A stretch of 64,000 nt of DNA from Synanceia verrucosa (GCA_029721515.1 CM056561.1:1776001-1840000); one strand, 5' to 3'. Shown: positions 25,701 to 40,404, counted from the stretch's first letter. Made by a program: numbers and translations. The notes: generated by a model not told the origin, from the letters alone.

Positions 25701-28128
25701 GGAACTCCAGTTAAGTAGAACGGCTCGGTCTGATGCTTCGCCCTCTTTTGTTTGTCAAACTCTGGCTTTGACGGCTCCACCGAGGGGAATAGATGTGTGC
25801 CGCTGTCCTGGTATAATTTCTTTTGTTTGTGTGTTTTATGGACAAAACGGTGGCACGAGCGTCGCTGCTTATTCTATCATCTGCAAGCTGAGCGGCTTTA
25901 AAAAGATCAGACAATCTTTTATTAGTCCCACAAACTGAGGAAAGCTGCATCGTTTCAGCAGCAACATTATAATAAAAAAAAAAAGCCTTTGCCGTTGTAA
26001 AGCGGTCACTCCTCACGGTTGCATATTGCAGCAAAAATAAAGTGAAGATAGATGAATAAATGCATAATAATGACTCAACATTTGGTCTTTTCTCAAGTTC
26101 CCGTGATTTTCAAACTGCTGCCATGAACTGAATCCAAGGCCTGTCAGAAAGGTGGCACGTCTAGAATCTATGGTGTGCTTTGGAAAAATGGTCAGCAGTA
26201 ATGTAAAATATATCTTAACCCTCCAGTGATGCAATAAAACACACAAAACCACCACTGAGCTCCCTGGACATCCTGCAGGATTTCAGCTGCAAACGCATCC
26301 AGTGCAGAACTGCAACGATCAGTCAATCAGCTATTCAGCTAATCAGCAACTTTTTTTATAACTGATAATTTTGAGTCTTTTTAAAGAGAAAAAGTCTAAA
26401 TCCTCTGAATATCTTTGACACATTTGAGGGAAATACTGATACGAATTATTCACCATTTTCTGACATTTTATAGATCAAACTACTAATCGATTAATCCAGA
26501 AAATAATCATTAGCTGCAGCATTAGTTTTAAATGAAGTGAGATGGTAAATTAAAAAATACTGAGTTATTTTTTAAATATTTTAAATTTATTTTTATGCTA
26601 TTATTAATTCTTATTTTTACTGTTATTATTGTTATTTATTCTACATGATTGTGTTATTTTTCTTCTTTCTTTATTAACTGAACTGGTATGACTGATTGTT
26701 TGTATCTGTTATGAATAATATCAAAAATATTATTTGAGACTAAGGTTGAATAAGATTGTGTGACGATAATTCATATTTTTCATTTAATTTTGATTATTTT
26801 TATATTATTTTGTATTATTATGTATTCAACATTGTTGTGTTATTTTAATTTGTATTTATTTTATTTATTGATAGTATTTATTTTATTTTTTTACGACTGA
26901 TTGTTTGCATCTTGGCCTTTGGGAAACATTGATCCTTTTATAGACCAAACAACTAATCAATTAATCAAATAAATAATGAACAGTGATCACATCCATACAA
27001 ACAAGATACAACATGTTAATTGTTGATCTTAACAGGTAGGTTGGGAGGCAGATTTAGTTAACGTTTGCCAGAGCTAGGCTAACAGTTTCCCCCTGCTTCC
27101 AGGCTTTATGCTAAGCTAATCGCCTCTTGGCTATAGCTTCCAAATGAGCAGATTTCCCAAAATGTTGAAGTATTCTGCTGATTAATCATAAAGAAAATAA
27201 TGGTTAGTCGCAGCCCTCATCCAGTGTGGTCTCCGGTTAAACAGCTATAAACTCTGCCTTTAGCCTCAACCTGAACTCTCTAAAAGCGACCCAGGGGGCG
27301 TCGATGAGCTCAGATTTCTGTGACAACAGCGGTCGTGTTGAAGGCTGGAAGAGAACCAGACTCCTGAGGGGTGGTGGTGGTGCTTTCCTCTGGCAGGAAT
27401 ATACTTAGGCTTGCATTTTGCTCTGGGTTTTGTGGCCTGAAGCGACAGATGTGAAGCTCAGCAGCACCGCCCACGCTGGCCGGAGGGTCGGCACAGCTGA
27501 GATCCCCAACCATGTCGCTGAGCCAGCACATTTATTGTGTCACCTCTTGGTCGCAGTGTTTATCCTCACTTTTTCTCTTCCTTTCTTGAGCATTTTTCTG
27601 CATTCCTACTTCATCTCAGCCCCGGTATTCCTCACATCAGCCCCTATGGGCATGACAATCCTCATTATGCTTTCATGTTTACGGTCTCATTTTCTAGTTT
27701 CATTTAATAAATTATGGTCCCATTTGGAGTCAAACAGATCATAAAGCAGGAGATGCTTTAGGACACAGCTACCTGCTGATCGACAGGTCGTAGTGTGTTC
27801 TCACTTCATCAAAGTTAATATTAACATTTTGGTCTTCTAAAAATGTCGGCATTTGGTTGGTCTTAGCTCCACCTTTTACGTGTCACTTTTGGTTGCAAAA
27901 GAACAACTGCAAATAAAAGATGGCGACGGCCAAAAACCAAGATGGCGACGGTCAACCAATCCTCAACCCCACTGCTGAGCCAGCACATTTATTATCCTCA
28001 CTTTTTCTCTTCCTTTCTTGAGCAGTTTTCTGCATTCCTGCTTCGTCTCAAGCCTGGCTTCAGTGCATCCTTCACATCAGCCCCTATGGGCATGACAATC
28101 CTCATTATGTTTTCATGTGGTGCCCTTC

Positions 28129-28163
<35 letters not shown>

Positions 28164-31100
28164 GCCCTTTCCTTTGTTCTCTTTGCTCCCACGGCATCCC
28201 TGACAAACAACAAAAAAATAAAAGAAATCCTGACAAAGAGCTGAAGATATTAAGCACAAAGGAAATCACTCAAACTGCCTCTTAAATGCATCCCTGTCGT
28301 GATAAACATATGAACACATTTGGGATTAAATTAATACTTGCGCCTCAGTGCTGAACGAGGGGTATTTAATGCTGACCGCCTCTAAAGGCTGATTGAGGCG
28401 CAGACTAACCACATTACCCAGATCAGCAGGTGAATACTCAGGCCTCATAACGGAGAGTAATCCTGTACTCGAAAGCCAACTGTCAGCAGCAAGACTGCCA
28501 AAACGCAGCAGGGCAGCAACTCTACTGGACATATTTTAAAACAGGAATTTTAATGAACATTCACCTCCCTTACATCCCTGCAGATTAAATCCATAAGGCA
28601 ACAACTTCAAGCCATGTTCAATTACAAGTCTGCCTGCACGTCACTTCAGTTATTACCAGCAGGAAACTCCAGTTTTCAGAGAAGTGAAGTTGATTTATTC
28701 CCACAATAAACATTGTAAACATGAGTTTATGGTCTCAGTCTCTAGTTTCAAGTCTTTGTCAATACAGTATGATGCTCATTTAGTAAATTCTGGACTCATT
28801 TACAGTCTGATTGACTGGTCGCCCCCACGGCAGTGTCCAGTCTGGAGTTGTAACGCTGAGTGTTTTCACTTAATCAAAGTTAATTTTAAGATTCTGGTTG
28901 TCTAAACATATCTTATTCAGTGTTTGGTTTTACTTAATGCTACTCTTATCATTTCACTGTAGTTGCAAAAGAACAAAATGGCTATGACCAAAATCCAAGA
29001 CGGCGATGGCAAAAAAACGAACGTGGCAACAGCCAAATACCAAGTTCTGTGAAGGCTAAAATCCAACATGGCAATGGCCAAAAAATCCAAGATGGCAAAG
29101 CCCAAAAAACCAAGTTGGTGACGGCCAAAAACAAAGATGGAGGTCGCCAAAAAAACAAGATGGCAACAGCCAAAAACCAAGATGGCGATGGCCAAAAAAA
29201 CAAGATGGAGACGTCCAAAAATCTAAATGGCAACAGCCAAGATTGGCAAAAACAAAGACTTCAAAATATCAGTCCACAAACCAATGGGTGACCAATGGGT
29301 GCTTCTTGTCAAACAATGAAAGGCAGTTTACCAGCGCTTCTGTTTAGCAGTATAAAATATCCATGAAATGACAATATATGGCACATAAAAAGGTAATAAA
29401 AATGTTATGGGATGCATATGTACACACTATAGATGGCCATGATATTCAGGGCGTAAAGATTGAATGTTACATACAGTTATTTGCATAGTAACCTAGTCAC
29501 ATTCTTCATTGATACACCAGCTTTTCCAAGTGTAAAAACAACAATATTTTTAATATTTAATGTTAATGTTAAAAGCACATTTTCTCTCCTTGTTCTGTCT
29601 CTTAAAAAACACCCCTCGAGACCAGAGACACTAAGACTTTTTAATCATCTAAGGCGAAAAAAAATGAACTTGAAACTGTTAATCTTAAACTGTTAATCTT
29701 AAACCCTGAGGTATCTTTTTCAGCTTTTTTTAAAGGGTGTGCAGTGACGCAACGTCTCCATGACTCCAGCTGGTTTCTAGACAGATCAGTAATGCTGCTC
29801 CAGCACGCTCTATTTGCTCAGGCCTGAGAGGGGGGGAACTGTTTTTACAAAGACATTTCTGACTGGGAAGGAGAAGATATAAAAATGAAATAAAAAAACA
29901 GAGAGCGTGGCTGAAAATAGCCGTGGTTGGCTGCACTGCTCTGCACATGGTTTATTTATCTGGAGGATTAGTGCAGGTGACTTGAGGGCCGGCTCTGTGG
30001 GGGCTGGAGGCAGGATGGCAAAGGGCTCGCTGTGACTCAGACTGCTGGATGGAGTTTAGCAGGAGTGATGCTGCAGTTCAGACCAAGAAGCTCCTCTGCA
30101 CTCGGCTGACCCCAGATCAGCTTGTCTCTGATGGATGTGACAGAGGCCGGGCAGGCAGTGGTGATGGAAAGTAACTGAGGACACTATCTGACTACATTTC
30201 AGAGGCAGATATTGTAGTTTTCACTCCACGACATTTGTCTGAAGCTATAGTTACTTCACTGATTAAGATTTTACATTAAAAAGACACCAACATATTCTTG
30301 CATAAATAAAAGATTCAAGAATGAAAGTGTTTATTGTCATGTGAACAGTAAGAAAACATGGTTCTCTGATTCCTCTGATATCCACAATGAACAGCAAGCA
30401 ATCAATCAAAGTGTGAAATGGATAAAAAGATTAAAAAATAGATAAATAAAGGCAAATAATTTAAAGGCTACCATGTGATAAGTACAAAATATACAATAAA
30501 AAATACACAAAGTCATTCCTCAGTCATTTTGTGTTTTCCTACGAATGTCCAGCTCTATGCTCAAGTCTTTACAAAACAAACATCTTCACAGGAATCAATT
30601 TATTTGGGTTTAGGGAAGAAAAAACTACTTAGATTTAGGAAAAGGTGAACTTAGGTAGGTTTAGGTAAAAAAACTACTAGGATCAGGAAAAGATCAACTT
30701 ATTTATGTTTAGGGAACAAAACTACTTCGATTTAGAAAAAGGTGGACTTAGATTTAGGCAACAAAACTACTAGGATTAAGAAAAGAGCTCCTTAGGTTTC
30801 AGAAAATAATGTTTTGCCACACCAGAACTAACCTAATTCAAGTACGGTAGTTCGGTGACATAATTTTAGATAATTTTAAATTAGTTAGGTTTAGAGTTAA
30901 AATAACGCCAGAAGTGGTGAATTTAAAGTAACTAAGTACATTTCATCTGACTACATTTCAGTTTTTTTTAATTCCACTACATTTATATGAAGCTATAGAT
31001 TTTACGAGTTTACATTAAAAAGACGCCAACGTTTTCTCTCACAATCACAAAGATATTCCTCATTTTTTGTGTTTTCCTTTGAAGGTCCAGCATAGTCAAA

Positions 31101-34100
31101 CAAGTCTTTTCAAAATAGGAAGGAAACAACTTATTCAGGGTTAGGCAACAAATCAAGGATCAAAGTCTTTACTTGTACTTCAGTAAAGGGTCTGAGTCCT
31201 TATAGTGTGTAGTCGTGTTTGATCAGGATGGTTAAAGTTGTCGACATGACGTGTGATGTGCAGGAAGTTGGCGTTGAATGTTTCCATGGTTACCATGTTG
31301 GGCTGAATCGTTGCCATGAGGCTGTTTAATTTGAAAACATGACATGCTGGATTTTACCATTTCCCTCAGGGTGAATGTGATGCCGCTTTAATGAAGCGCA
31401 GTGAGACTCAGATGCAGAGAATATGAGAGTAGAGGGAATGAAGCCACGCTAACAGGAATTTAAGAGGGACATTAGGAACATTTTGTGGTTTAAAATAGGA
31501 AAAGATAAACGAGGTTAGGATTGAGCAACAAATCTACTTAGATCTAGTGCAACAAAACTACTTAAGTTAAGGAAAAGTGAAGCTGAGATAAAACTTAGTA
31601 ATAAATATTATTACTTAAATATAGTGCAAAACTGAACAATATCAAACACTATAGGAACATAAGAACATTCTAATCTGCTATATAAGAGAAGATTTGTTTA
31701 GGTTTAGGTAACATAACATGGTGATGCCACACCAGAAGTTAAGTAACTCAAGAATGGAAGTACAGTGATAAAGATTAGTTTACTTTTCTGACTACTTGTC
31801 AGAGGCTAGGGCATACGTGTTGGATTTTCCCTCAGTATTAATGTGATGCTGCTCTAATGAAGCTCAGAGAATATATGAGATATCTTTAACTCTTTGAGTG
31901 TCTTTGACATATTTTGACGTCATTTAAAAACTGACGCTTCAATGCCATTGACGAAATACTACGTCAATGTGTTTTTTCAGCAGTTGGTCGCTGATTGCGG
32001 GCTCCCACAGCTTGTGAGTAATTTTGGGGCTTCTGGGAGATGTAGTCAGAGCATAAAGAGACGGTATACACCACAGAGATCAAAACAGGAAGTGGAGACG
32101 ATCGAGATTAGAGAGTAAAACAAACAGAATGTGGACAAAAAGTGGTGATTTTGGTGAAAGTGTCCTCTACTCTACCTCTGATAAAACAAGAATGGAACAA
32201 GGTAAAAACAAACATTTTTTTCATGATGAAATAGAGTCTCCTCTTTCATCTGAGCTATTCACTGTTTTCAGAGACATAGTACTAAATATTCTGTGGGTCT
32301 AGAAATATGACTGAAAATGGACAAAAACCGCTGGTACAAGGTACTTTCTGTTTTATAAAACGTCTGGCACTCAGTGAGTTAAACAGAGTGGAAGCCACGT
32401 AAACAGGAATTTAAGAGGGACATTAGGAACATTTTTGTGGTTCACAATAGATTATCCAGTCAGATGCACAGGAATGCACAAGCTCCTAATAGCCTGCTAT
32501 TGTCAGGGAGCATGCTCTGTAAACACAGCTGAATGATAGCAGTAAACAATAAAAATAACCCTGCCACAGTGCAAACAGCTCTGACACAAACACCGTGGAA
32601 GAGCTGCAGAATAAACTGTCTTATTTTTGGTGTAAACTGCTGAAAAACGGTGCAGACAGATGGACGCTTGGCGTGCGGCGACGTCGCAGGAATGGACTTA
32701 GGGCAGGACGAAGTGAGAAAAGACAGATGGGAGCAGCTGCAGTGGCAGGTGAGGAAGTAGACGGTCGTCACTGCAGGCGCAGAAATGAACCGAACGAGTC
32801 AAGGACAAACTGAGGAAAGAAAAGAAAAAAGAACGAGCTGCAGGCTTCTTATTTAGACCAAAGAAAGAGAAAACAATGGTTTTAATGAGGTTTCTGAAAG
32901 CGGCAGGAGATGGGAACATGACAACGCTAAAATGAGCCATTTATTTTAATGTGCAGGAAAGATCGTGCTCGAATTTCCTCGGCTCATATTAAAGGTTTTA
33001 TTGTTGTTTGAGGGGATAGTATGGGGTATTAATTTCTTTAAGATCAGACACAAAGCTGATGAAAAAGTGCAGGGTGCGTTCACAACAACAACAACAACAA
33101 CAACAGCTTCCTGGGAGAACAGCCGGCGGACTGATTAGTGTTTCCTGGATGTGCTTTTGCACTTCTCTATCACCCTCAGAGTGACATTTCCACCGCAATT
33201 ACTGAGCTAATCAGTTAACCAGCGCCGGCCTGCAGACGCAGTTTAGGCAACATTTCTTTCTGTTGTTTTTCCGTTTAATGTGTCGGCAGGAGCCATGGTT
33301 CACGGCCTGGGTTTGGATTTGTGTGTGTGTGTGTGTTGTTGAGTGGTTTAGAGCTTCTGGATGCTGCTCTTTCCAGAAAGATTATCACAGTGACATTTTT
33401 TGATTATCACACTCTGTACGATGCAGACTGACATTAGACAGATAAGAAGACATTCACGGGCTGACGGAGGAGGAGGAAAAAAACAAAACAGCCAGGAAGA
33501 CTGTTCAGTATCTGGTAATAATGTCTGGAGGATTCATTGGCAGTTATTCCCCAACAATATTTGCTTTTTTTATTTCAGTAAATACAGCAGACAAACACAA
33601 ATACAAACTAAAGGTTACAACAAAAGACAGAGTTTGGTGAAGCAGCGTGGGAATTATAGCCTTCATGCCAGTCAGTTTCTCCTGGCTAAGGTTCCTTCAA
33701 TGTTCATCATTCAGGAGGCTTTTCACCAAAACAAACTGATTAAAAACGTAAAAACACTGGATAAAGCAGCTTCAAGCTAATAATCGGTGTTTCTCTGATG
33801 TAGTTTGGTGGATAAAGGGTGTCTCTGACATTAGCTAACATTAGCTTAGGGCCCCCAAACTCCAGGAAGACACTGCTAGTTCTTTCACCATTTTATGCAC
33901 CATTAGCACTGTTAGCTGAAAGCTCAGCTGCCGCTAACATTAGCTTAGGCCCCCAAACTCCAGGAAGACACTGCTAGTTCTTTCACCATTTTATGCACCA
34001 TTAGCACTGTTAGCTGAAAGCTCAGCTGCCGCTAACATTAGCTTAGGCCCCCAAACTCCAGGAAAACACTGCCAGTTCTTTCGCCATTTTATGCACCATT

Positions 34101-36552
34101 AGCACTGTTAGCTGCAAGCTCAGCTGCTGCTAACGTTAGCTTAGGCCCCCAAACTCCAGGAAAACACTGCCAGTTCTTTCGCCATTTTATGCACCATTAG
34201 CACTGTTAGCTGCAAGCTCAGCTGCTGCTAACATTAGCTTCGCCCACCAAACCCCAGGTAAACACTGCTTAGTTGCACCATTAGCTGCAAGTAAAGCTGC
34301 CGCTAACATTAACTTAGCCCCCCAAACTCCAGGAAAACACTGCTAGCTCTTTCGCCATTTTACGCACCATTAGCACTGTTAGCTGCAAACTCAGCTGTCG
34401 CTAAAGTTAGCTCAGCTTGCTCAAAGAGGATATCACCAAATAATCCTGTCACTATCAATAAATCTGAGGCTTTCTCTGGTCTGAACTTTGTTGTAAACAT
34501 TTGCGATAAGAGCACTGCTCAGAATATATACATGACATATGTAGTGTCATTTTCAGCCACGTTAATGTTTAAATGTGACATCGTTTTGCTAGTATAACAG
34601 TTATGACAGGTAAATTCACAAAGAATGGATCACAGCAGCTGATAGTTTAGCACATAAACAAGCCTATATATGAAGATGGACGACATGACAGGTCAGCCAA
34701 AACACCTGGATCACCCCCTGATGGCCACTACTGTGAAGAGCTGAAATGACTGATCAGAGACATAAAACGATCACTTCGCTCATCAAGTTGAGATACAAAC
34801 AAGTGCAGAATGACTATTTGTTCTTTTTTATAACTGAACATCAAACCCATTATTGCTATGGATGAATGTTTTTATCTCCTACAGTAAATTTGCTCTCTTT
34901 GTACAATGAAATGAAACTAAACATGTCCCTCATGTCGCACTGACGTTATGTAAAACAGGCGTTGCCCCTCAGTGACGTTCAGACAAACAGCCAGAGCCGA
35001 GGACATCAGTCAGGGAGGCAGGAATATCTGGGGAAGCAAATAGGTTGTTTACTCTTTGGCAGAGAGGTCTGGTGTTTTGTCCTCTGGTTGTTGACAGGGA
35101 CACACCTGTTTAAAGTAACAGCAGTTTATTATGCTGCTCCAGTCATGTTGATGCTGCTGATCAGGACCCAGCCGATCCACCACCGCCTCGATGACTCTTC
35201 AGCTCTCAATCAAAGGATGAGGCAATATGTTTTTAGTCAGCAAACAAGGTCACGGAGTGGAGCGTCACGCTTCTTAGATAGCCTGGGGTTTGTAATTTTG
35301 ACTCAGACGTCTGACACGACTCAGAGCTTTTGACTTTTACATCTAGTGAGCAGTGTTTCAGGAAAAAATGAAGCTTCCTGATGTTCATATCTTTACTCTT
35401 ACTTATGAGTCATGAAGCATTAATTCATAAAAGTCATAGAGGGTGAAGGCAAGTGATGACACTCACCTAATTTTGTTAAAACAGGGAATACTTCCAAATT
35501 TGACATAAATTAATAGAGACATGGGAGGAACCAGAGTGTGACCTGACTGTCAGCACAGAGGTACAGTTATGAACTAAGCCTTTAGCGCTGGTTTACCTGA
35601 GGGGTCACATGCAGTTTCTGGAAGGAGACTCAAGAATTTGTTATCAGTATTATCCTCAATACTGAGATGAATCAGAATCCATGCGGCAGAAGCTGAAACT
35701 GGTCCTGACATCGATGAATGCGTCACCAAAGACTCCAGCCATTGGTCGACTACCAGTGAACTCTTTACACCAACAGGTGGCGCTAGTCTGTGCTCATCAT
35801 TCAATAAGAAGGGAAACAGGAAGAGTGACGATTGGTGGACATACGAGCTGTTGCTACGATACAGAGCTTGGTGTGTCGGGTCTTGACATTTAATAACTGG
35901 AATTTAATTTCACAGCGAGGCAGTGCAGCTTCTTCCATCATCATAAACTGGTTTTGTCCATATCCATATAACCCAACAACCCTGTGTTTTAGAGCTAACT
36001 TCTCTAGCTGTAATCTCTGCTGCAAAAAGCCATCGGTGAGCATCTTTTTATCACTCTGTTGGCTCAAGAGCAGCACTTTGATGCTGAAGAGGACGCTGTA
36101 GTTTCAGGACTGAATGGTTTTTATGATTCCCTTCTTTACCATTTTAATTCAGTGAAATTATAATAATTAAACATTTTGACTGCCTATTTAATCACCTAAC
36201 CATGATCTTTTCTTTCCTAAACCTAAGTAGTTTTGTAGTCTGAACCTAAATAGTTTATGTGGTCGTTTCACCTCTATATCCATCCAGGGCCCTAGAAATC
36301 CTCCGCCATTGCAGGAACATAATATTGGAGTTGGAGGACTCTTTTGGTCGATGCACCCTGTGACCGAGAGAAATCAAAACAATGAGCTGAAAAGCACAAA
36401 AAACCTTGTCGTGCTGAGAGGAACAAGATCCTCTGCAGCTTGTGTCAAATTCTCATGTGAGCCAATGTAAAAAATGTTGTTATAAATAATAAGAAAATAG
36501 CTTAAAAACATAACTGTTGAGCTTAAGAGGACTCCTGTGTGTGCGTGTGTGT

Positions 36553-36602
<50 letters not shown>

Positions 36603-39600
36603 AGAAAAGGTTAATTAAAATAGTAAATAACTGAAGACAATAACCTACTTATGGAAGGCCACTGAGCAATCAGAGCATTAGTCCTTGCACTTGCAAATTA
36701 ATTTTGGCCTGATAGTTCCTCTCATTATAAGTCTATTGTTGCTTGGTAACGAGGGAGTGATTGGGCGCATGCATGTGTACGTGTTCGCCTTATAAAGAGT
36801 TATCGGCAACGCCGCGTTATCACCTCTGACACCTTATTGTTTTAATTATAATAGAGATAACGCTGAATGGCGTCCATTATGTGTTCTATTGGCGTTTGAA
36901 GACGGACTATGAGTTGCACTATGGGAAAATGGGTGGATCGGATCAGAAAAGGGAGAAAATGGCGAAATGGTGGCATAATAAATACTGTAGCTTTGGAAAA
37001 GATTAAGCGAGCTAACGTGGCTAGCGGGCTAACGGGCGCAGTCAGCTCCGCAGCATCCTTCCTCTTTGGCTGCTCGGATTATTTTTTCCACCACGCCGTC
37101 AGAAAGCACAATCAGACATTATTCCCATAATAAGAGCGTCTTGTGATTTAAACAGGTCAGCGCTGGATGAATCGGTGAGCGTGAAGCGGAAAAGGCAAGG
37201 TCAATTAGCGGCTGGAATGGGATGCGTCTCACCACATAGAAAAAGAACAAGAAGTGAATTTAGAGTTGTTTTTCCTCGTTGTGTTACATTTTTCTTGTAA
37301 TGATCTTGGCGTTGTTGCTCACGGTGACACATCCCAGAATGTGAAAGTGGATTTGTGCAGACTCACATACCTTGAAATTCAATGGTTGTATTTTTTTTTA
37401 ACAAAATGCACCATTATGTACACAAAAAAGTACACATTTACTACATATTTCCTAATGAGGTGTTCATCTTATGCAGTTTTACCTTTTTGTTTTGTACCAG
37501 CTCACATCCCTGCATAAACTGGGATACCCTCTCTGGACCTCACCATACTGCACAGAGCATTAATATATTACAAAATATAGAGTAGTTTCACAGAAACTCC
37601 TGTCAGGTTTTATTCTCAGTCAGACCAAAAAAAAGTGTTGGACATTTCTGCAAACCTCATATATGCTGAATGGTTAACCAAAAATATGTGTAATAAACAA
37701 GCTATTCACATTTATGCAAGACCACAAGGTAATGTAAAGTATTTGGTTAGGTTTAGGCAGCAAGACTACCTGGTTATGGTCAGAAAAAAAATAATGTATT
37801 CAAATAATAACATAACTTCATAACAACACAATCAAAGCAGTATAGTTTATAGGTTATAGTTAAAGGTGGAAGACAGAACTACATAGTTCGGATTAAATCT
37901 ACTGAGTTTATTCAGTGAAAATGATGCAAAAACCCAGTGGTTTGGACAACAAAACTGAGTTAGGTTTAGAGAACAAAAGGCCCCATGCTTTGGTTTAAAA
38001 TGACATAGCAAAAAAAAAAAAAAGCACAAAACACTGAACGTCATTTCGGTGAACTTTCTCAATTATTTAACCAGTTATTTGATAGCATAATTATTCATAA
38101 GTGTTAATATTCTTTAGTGTTATCATTTATTAGATTTATTATTCAATGGTGTCATTATTCAACATGCTCAATATTCTACGACACTCACCTGATAGATATT
38201 AGGTATTCATAAAATACAAACATGTTTTCTTCCAGCTTGTTGATTCCAGATGTGGTTTTTAGGAGGAGCAGGACTGTAAACTCTCTGATGGAAACACCTG
38301 ATATGAGAGTCACTTTTCTTGAAAGCTGACATGTTTTTTAATGAGCGTTCACTTCAAACTTCTCTTCCATTTCTAACACGCCTCTCTCTCAACATGCATT
38401 TACAAATTGTCAGTATGCAGATGCTCCAGAGAGCGTTTCTGGTTTGGGCTGCAGCGAGGCACTCATCAAGTCATCATTTGATTGCATCGTGTATTTCAAT
38501 AAAATAAATAAATAAATAAATTTAAAAAAGCGATGCGGGCGCCTTGAATGATGCCTCTCATTAGACCTGTGCTGCTCCTCCAGACGCTGCTCTTATTTCT
38601 TTTTATTTGCCGTCCCTCTAGGATTCTCTGAAAACATCTTTACTCGCAGAAAATGAACAAGACACTGTTCTAAGACTTAGGACTACTGTGTTGGCTAAAC
38701 GAGCCGTTGGTTTCCCAACAGCCCTTCTTATTTTTCCTAGGTCACCATGGCAACCTGAGCCTGTTAAGGGGCTGCGCAGACCTGACCCTCGACTTCCATC
38801 GACACTTTCTCGCTCGCTGTTAAAGCTCGGTGGGATTTCCAAAACGAGCCAGTTCCCAGTGAAGGAGGAGAAAATAAAGGGCTGAAATCCATAACGAGCC
38901 AGGGAGCAATTATCTATAAGAGACAATCATTTACAGATGCAAATCAATTTCATATCCATTTGTCACAGAGTGGTATGCCTCTGTTTGTAATTGCCCCCCT
39001 TCATCATTTATGGTTTGTGTGTGAAATATCGTTTGAATTATTTTCCTTATTTGCAGCAGCTTCCAATTATTTCTGAATGTTTTGCTAATGACCCCAGATT
39101 TTTCTGCCTTTTCTTCTCACACTCTGTCCGTCGGTGTTAGCTCGACTGTTACACCAGGGTTAGCTTCCAGGCTTTAAGGCGGAACTTTGCTGATATTCAA
39201 CCAGCTTTGTAGAATAACGTTCATGCTGCCAGGATCCAGAGGCCTCCAGAGGTCCTGATTGATGGTGTTAATGCAGGCTCCTGCTGGGATTTGAGCATTA
39301 ATTTAACCAAACTAAAAGCAAGAGAAGCTAACTGCTTTACATCACTTTGCTCGGTTTAGAAGTTTGTGTGGTCTTTAAGGTCTTGACATACCAAACCGTT
39401 ATCAGAGAACTAATAAAGTCGCCTGCTTTTTGGCCAAACCGTTGCACTTGAACGCACCACGAAGAGCCGACACTCGACCACCACATAGCTGCAATAACTC
39501 AGGTGACGGCAGAATTTCTGAATGTTCATCATTCGGACAGAAGGGACACAGGAAGACAGAGGACGGCAGATATACGAACCGTTGCTACGATACAGAGACG

Positions 39601-40350
39601 AAATAAAGCAGCGTTGGCGAACATTAAGCTTTAGTCGTTCGCCTGTTATCCTCATTTCCTGTGCACTGATTTGCTGAAGCTGAGCGACCAATCAGAGAGA
39701 TTTAACTCACCAAAACTACACCTACAGCCCCTAACTGGTGTATTACGGTCTGTACTGCTAACAGCATCTGCTTATAAACTACAGCCCAAGTTTGTTATTA
39801 ACATTATGTTAAAAACACACATTATTGACGTTATTTATGACTGGGTGTGTTGTTATCGGTGTTTTGCAGCAAGTTTTTCTGCTGTCCTTTTCTGTCTGAC
39901 AGCAAACAGCAGGGTGCCCCCCCACCCCGACATCCATCTAAACAACCACAGAAACAAACACAGTGTGAAGCAAATAAAAAAATAATAAAAGTGGGATTGA
40001 TTTGCACACAACACAAAAATGAGTGCCTGAGCTATGGCTCATAAAGTAAAACATCTTTTATTTATTCATCTTCTAAATCTGATAATATACATCTGAGCTC
40101 TATGTTTAATAAAACTCCCCACAGCTCTGCTACTTAAGTGATAGATAGATAGACGGGACACTTTCTGTACTTATATGCTGTTTAAACCTGTAATAACTGA
40201 TATTTAAGTGTTGATTTCACATCCAGCAGATGCAAGTATTTAATATTATTTTATTTGAATTATTTTTTAGTTTAGTTTCAGAGTGTTCGCTAGTTTCAGT
40301 TTTTAGATTTTTTTTTTTATATATTTGCTTTGACTTTGTTTTAGTTAGTG

Positions 40351-40404
<54 letters not shown>

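Noticed and set aside
29049..29291. 80-codon Lys/Gln/Asn-rich frame
   Set aside because: It is the translation of the GATGGC minisatellite and stays open only because of the repeat unit.
33835..34420. CRISPR-like array
   Set aside because: Units are contiguous 98-bp tandem repeats without distinct spacers, in a vertebrate intron.
36909..37130. 73-codon plus-strand frame in asic1 intron 2
   Set aside because: No domain, no splice sites that extend it, no similarity recognised.
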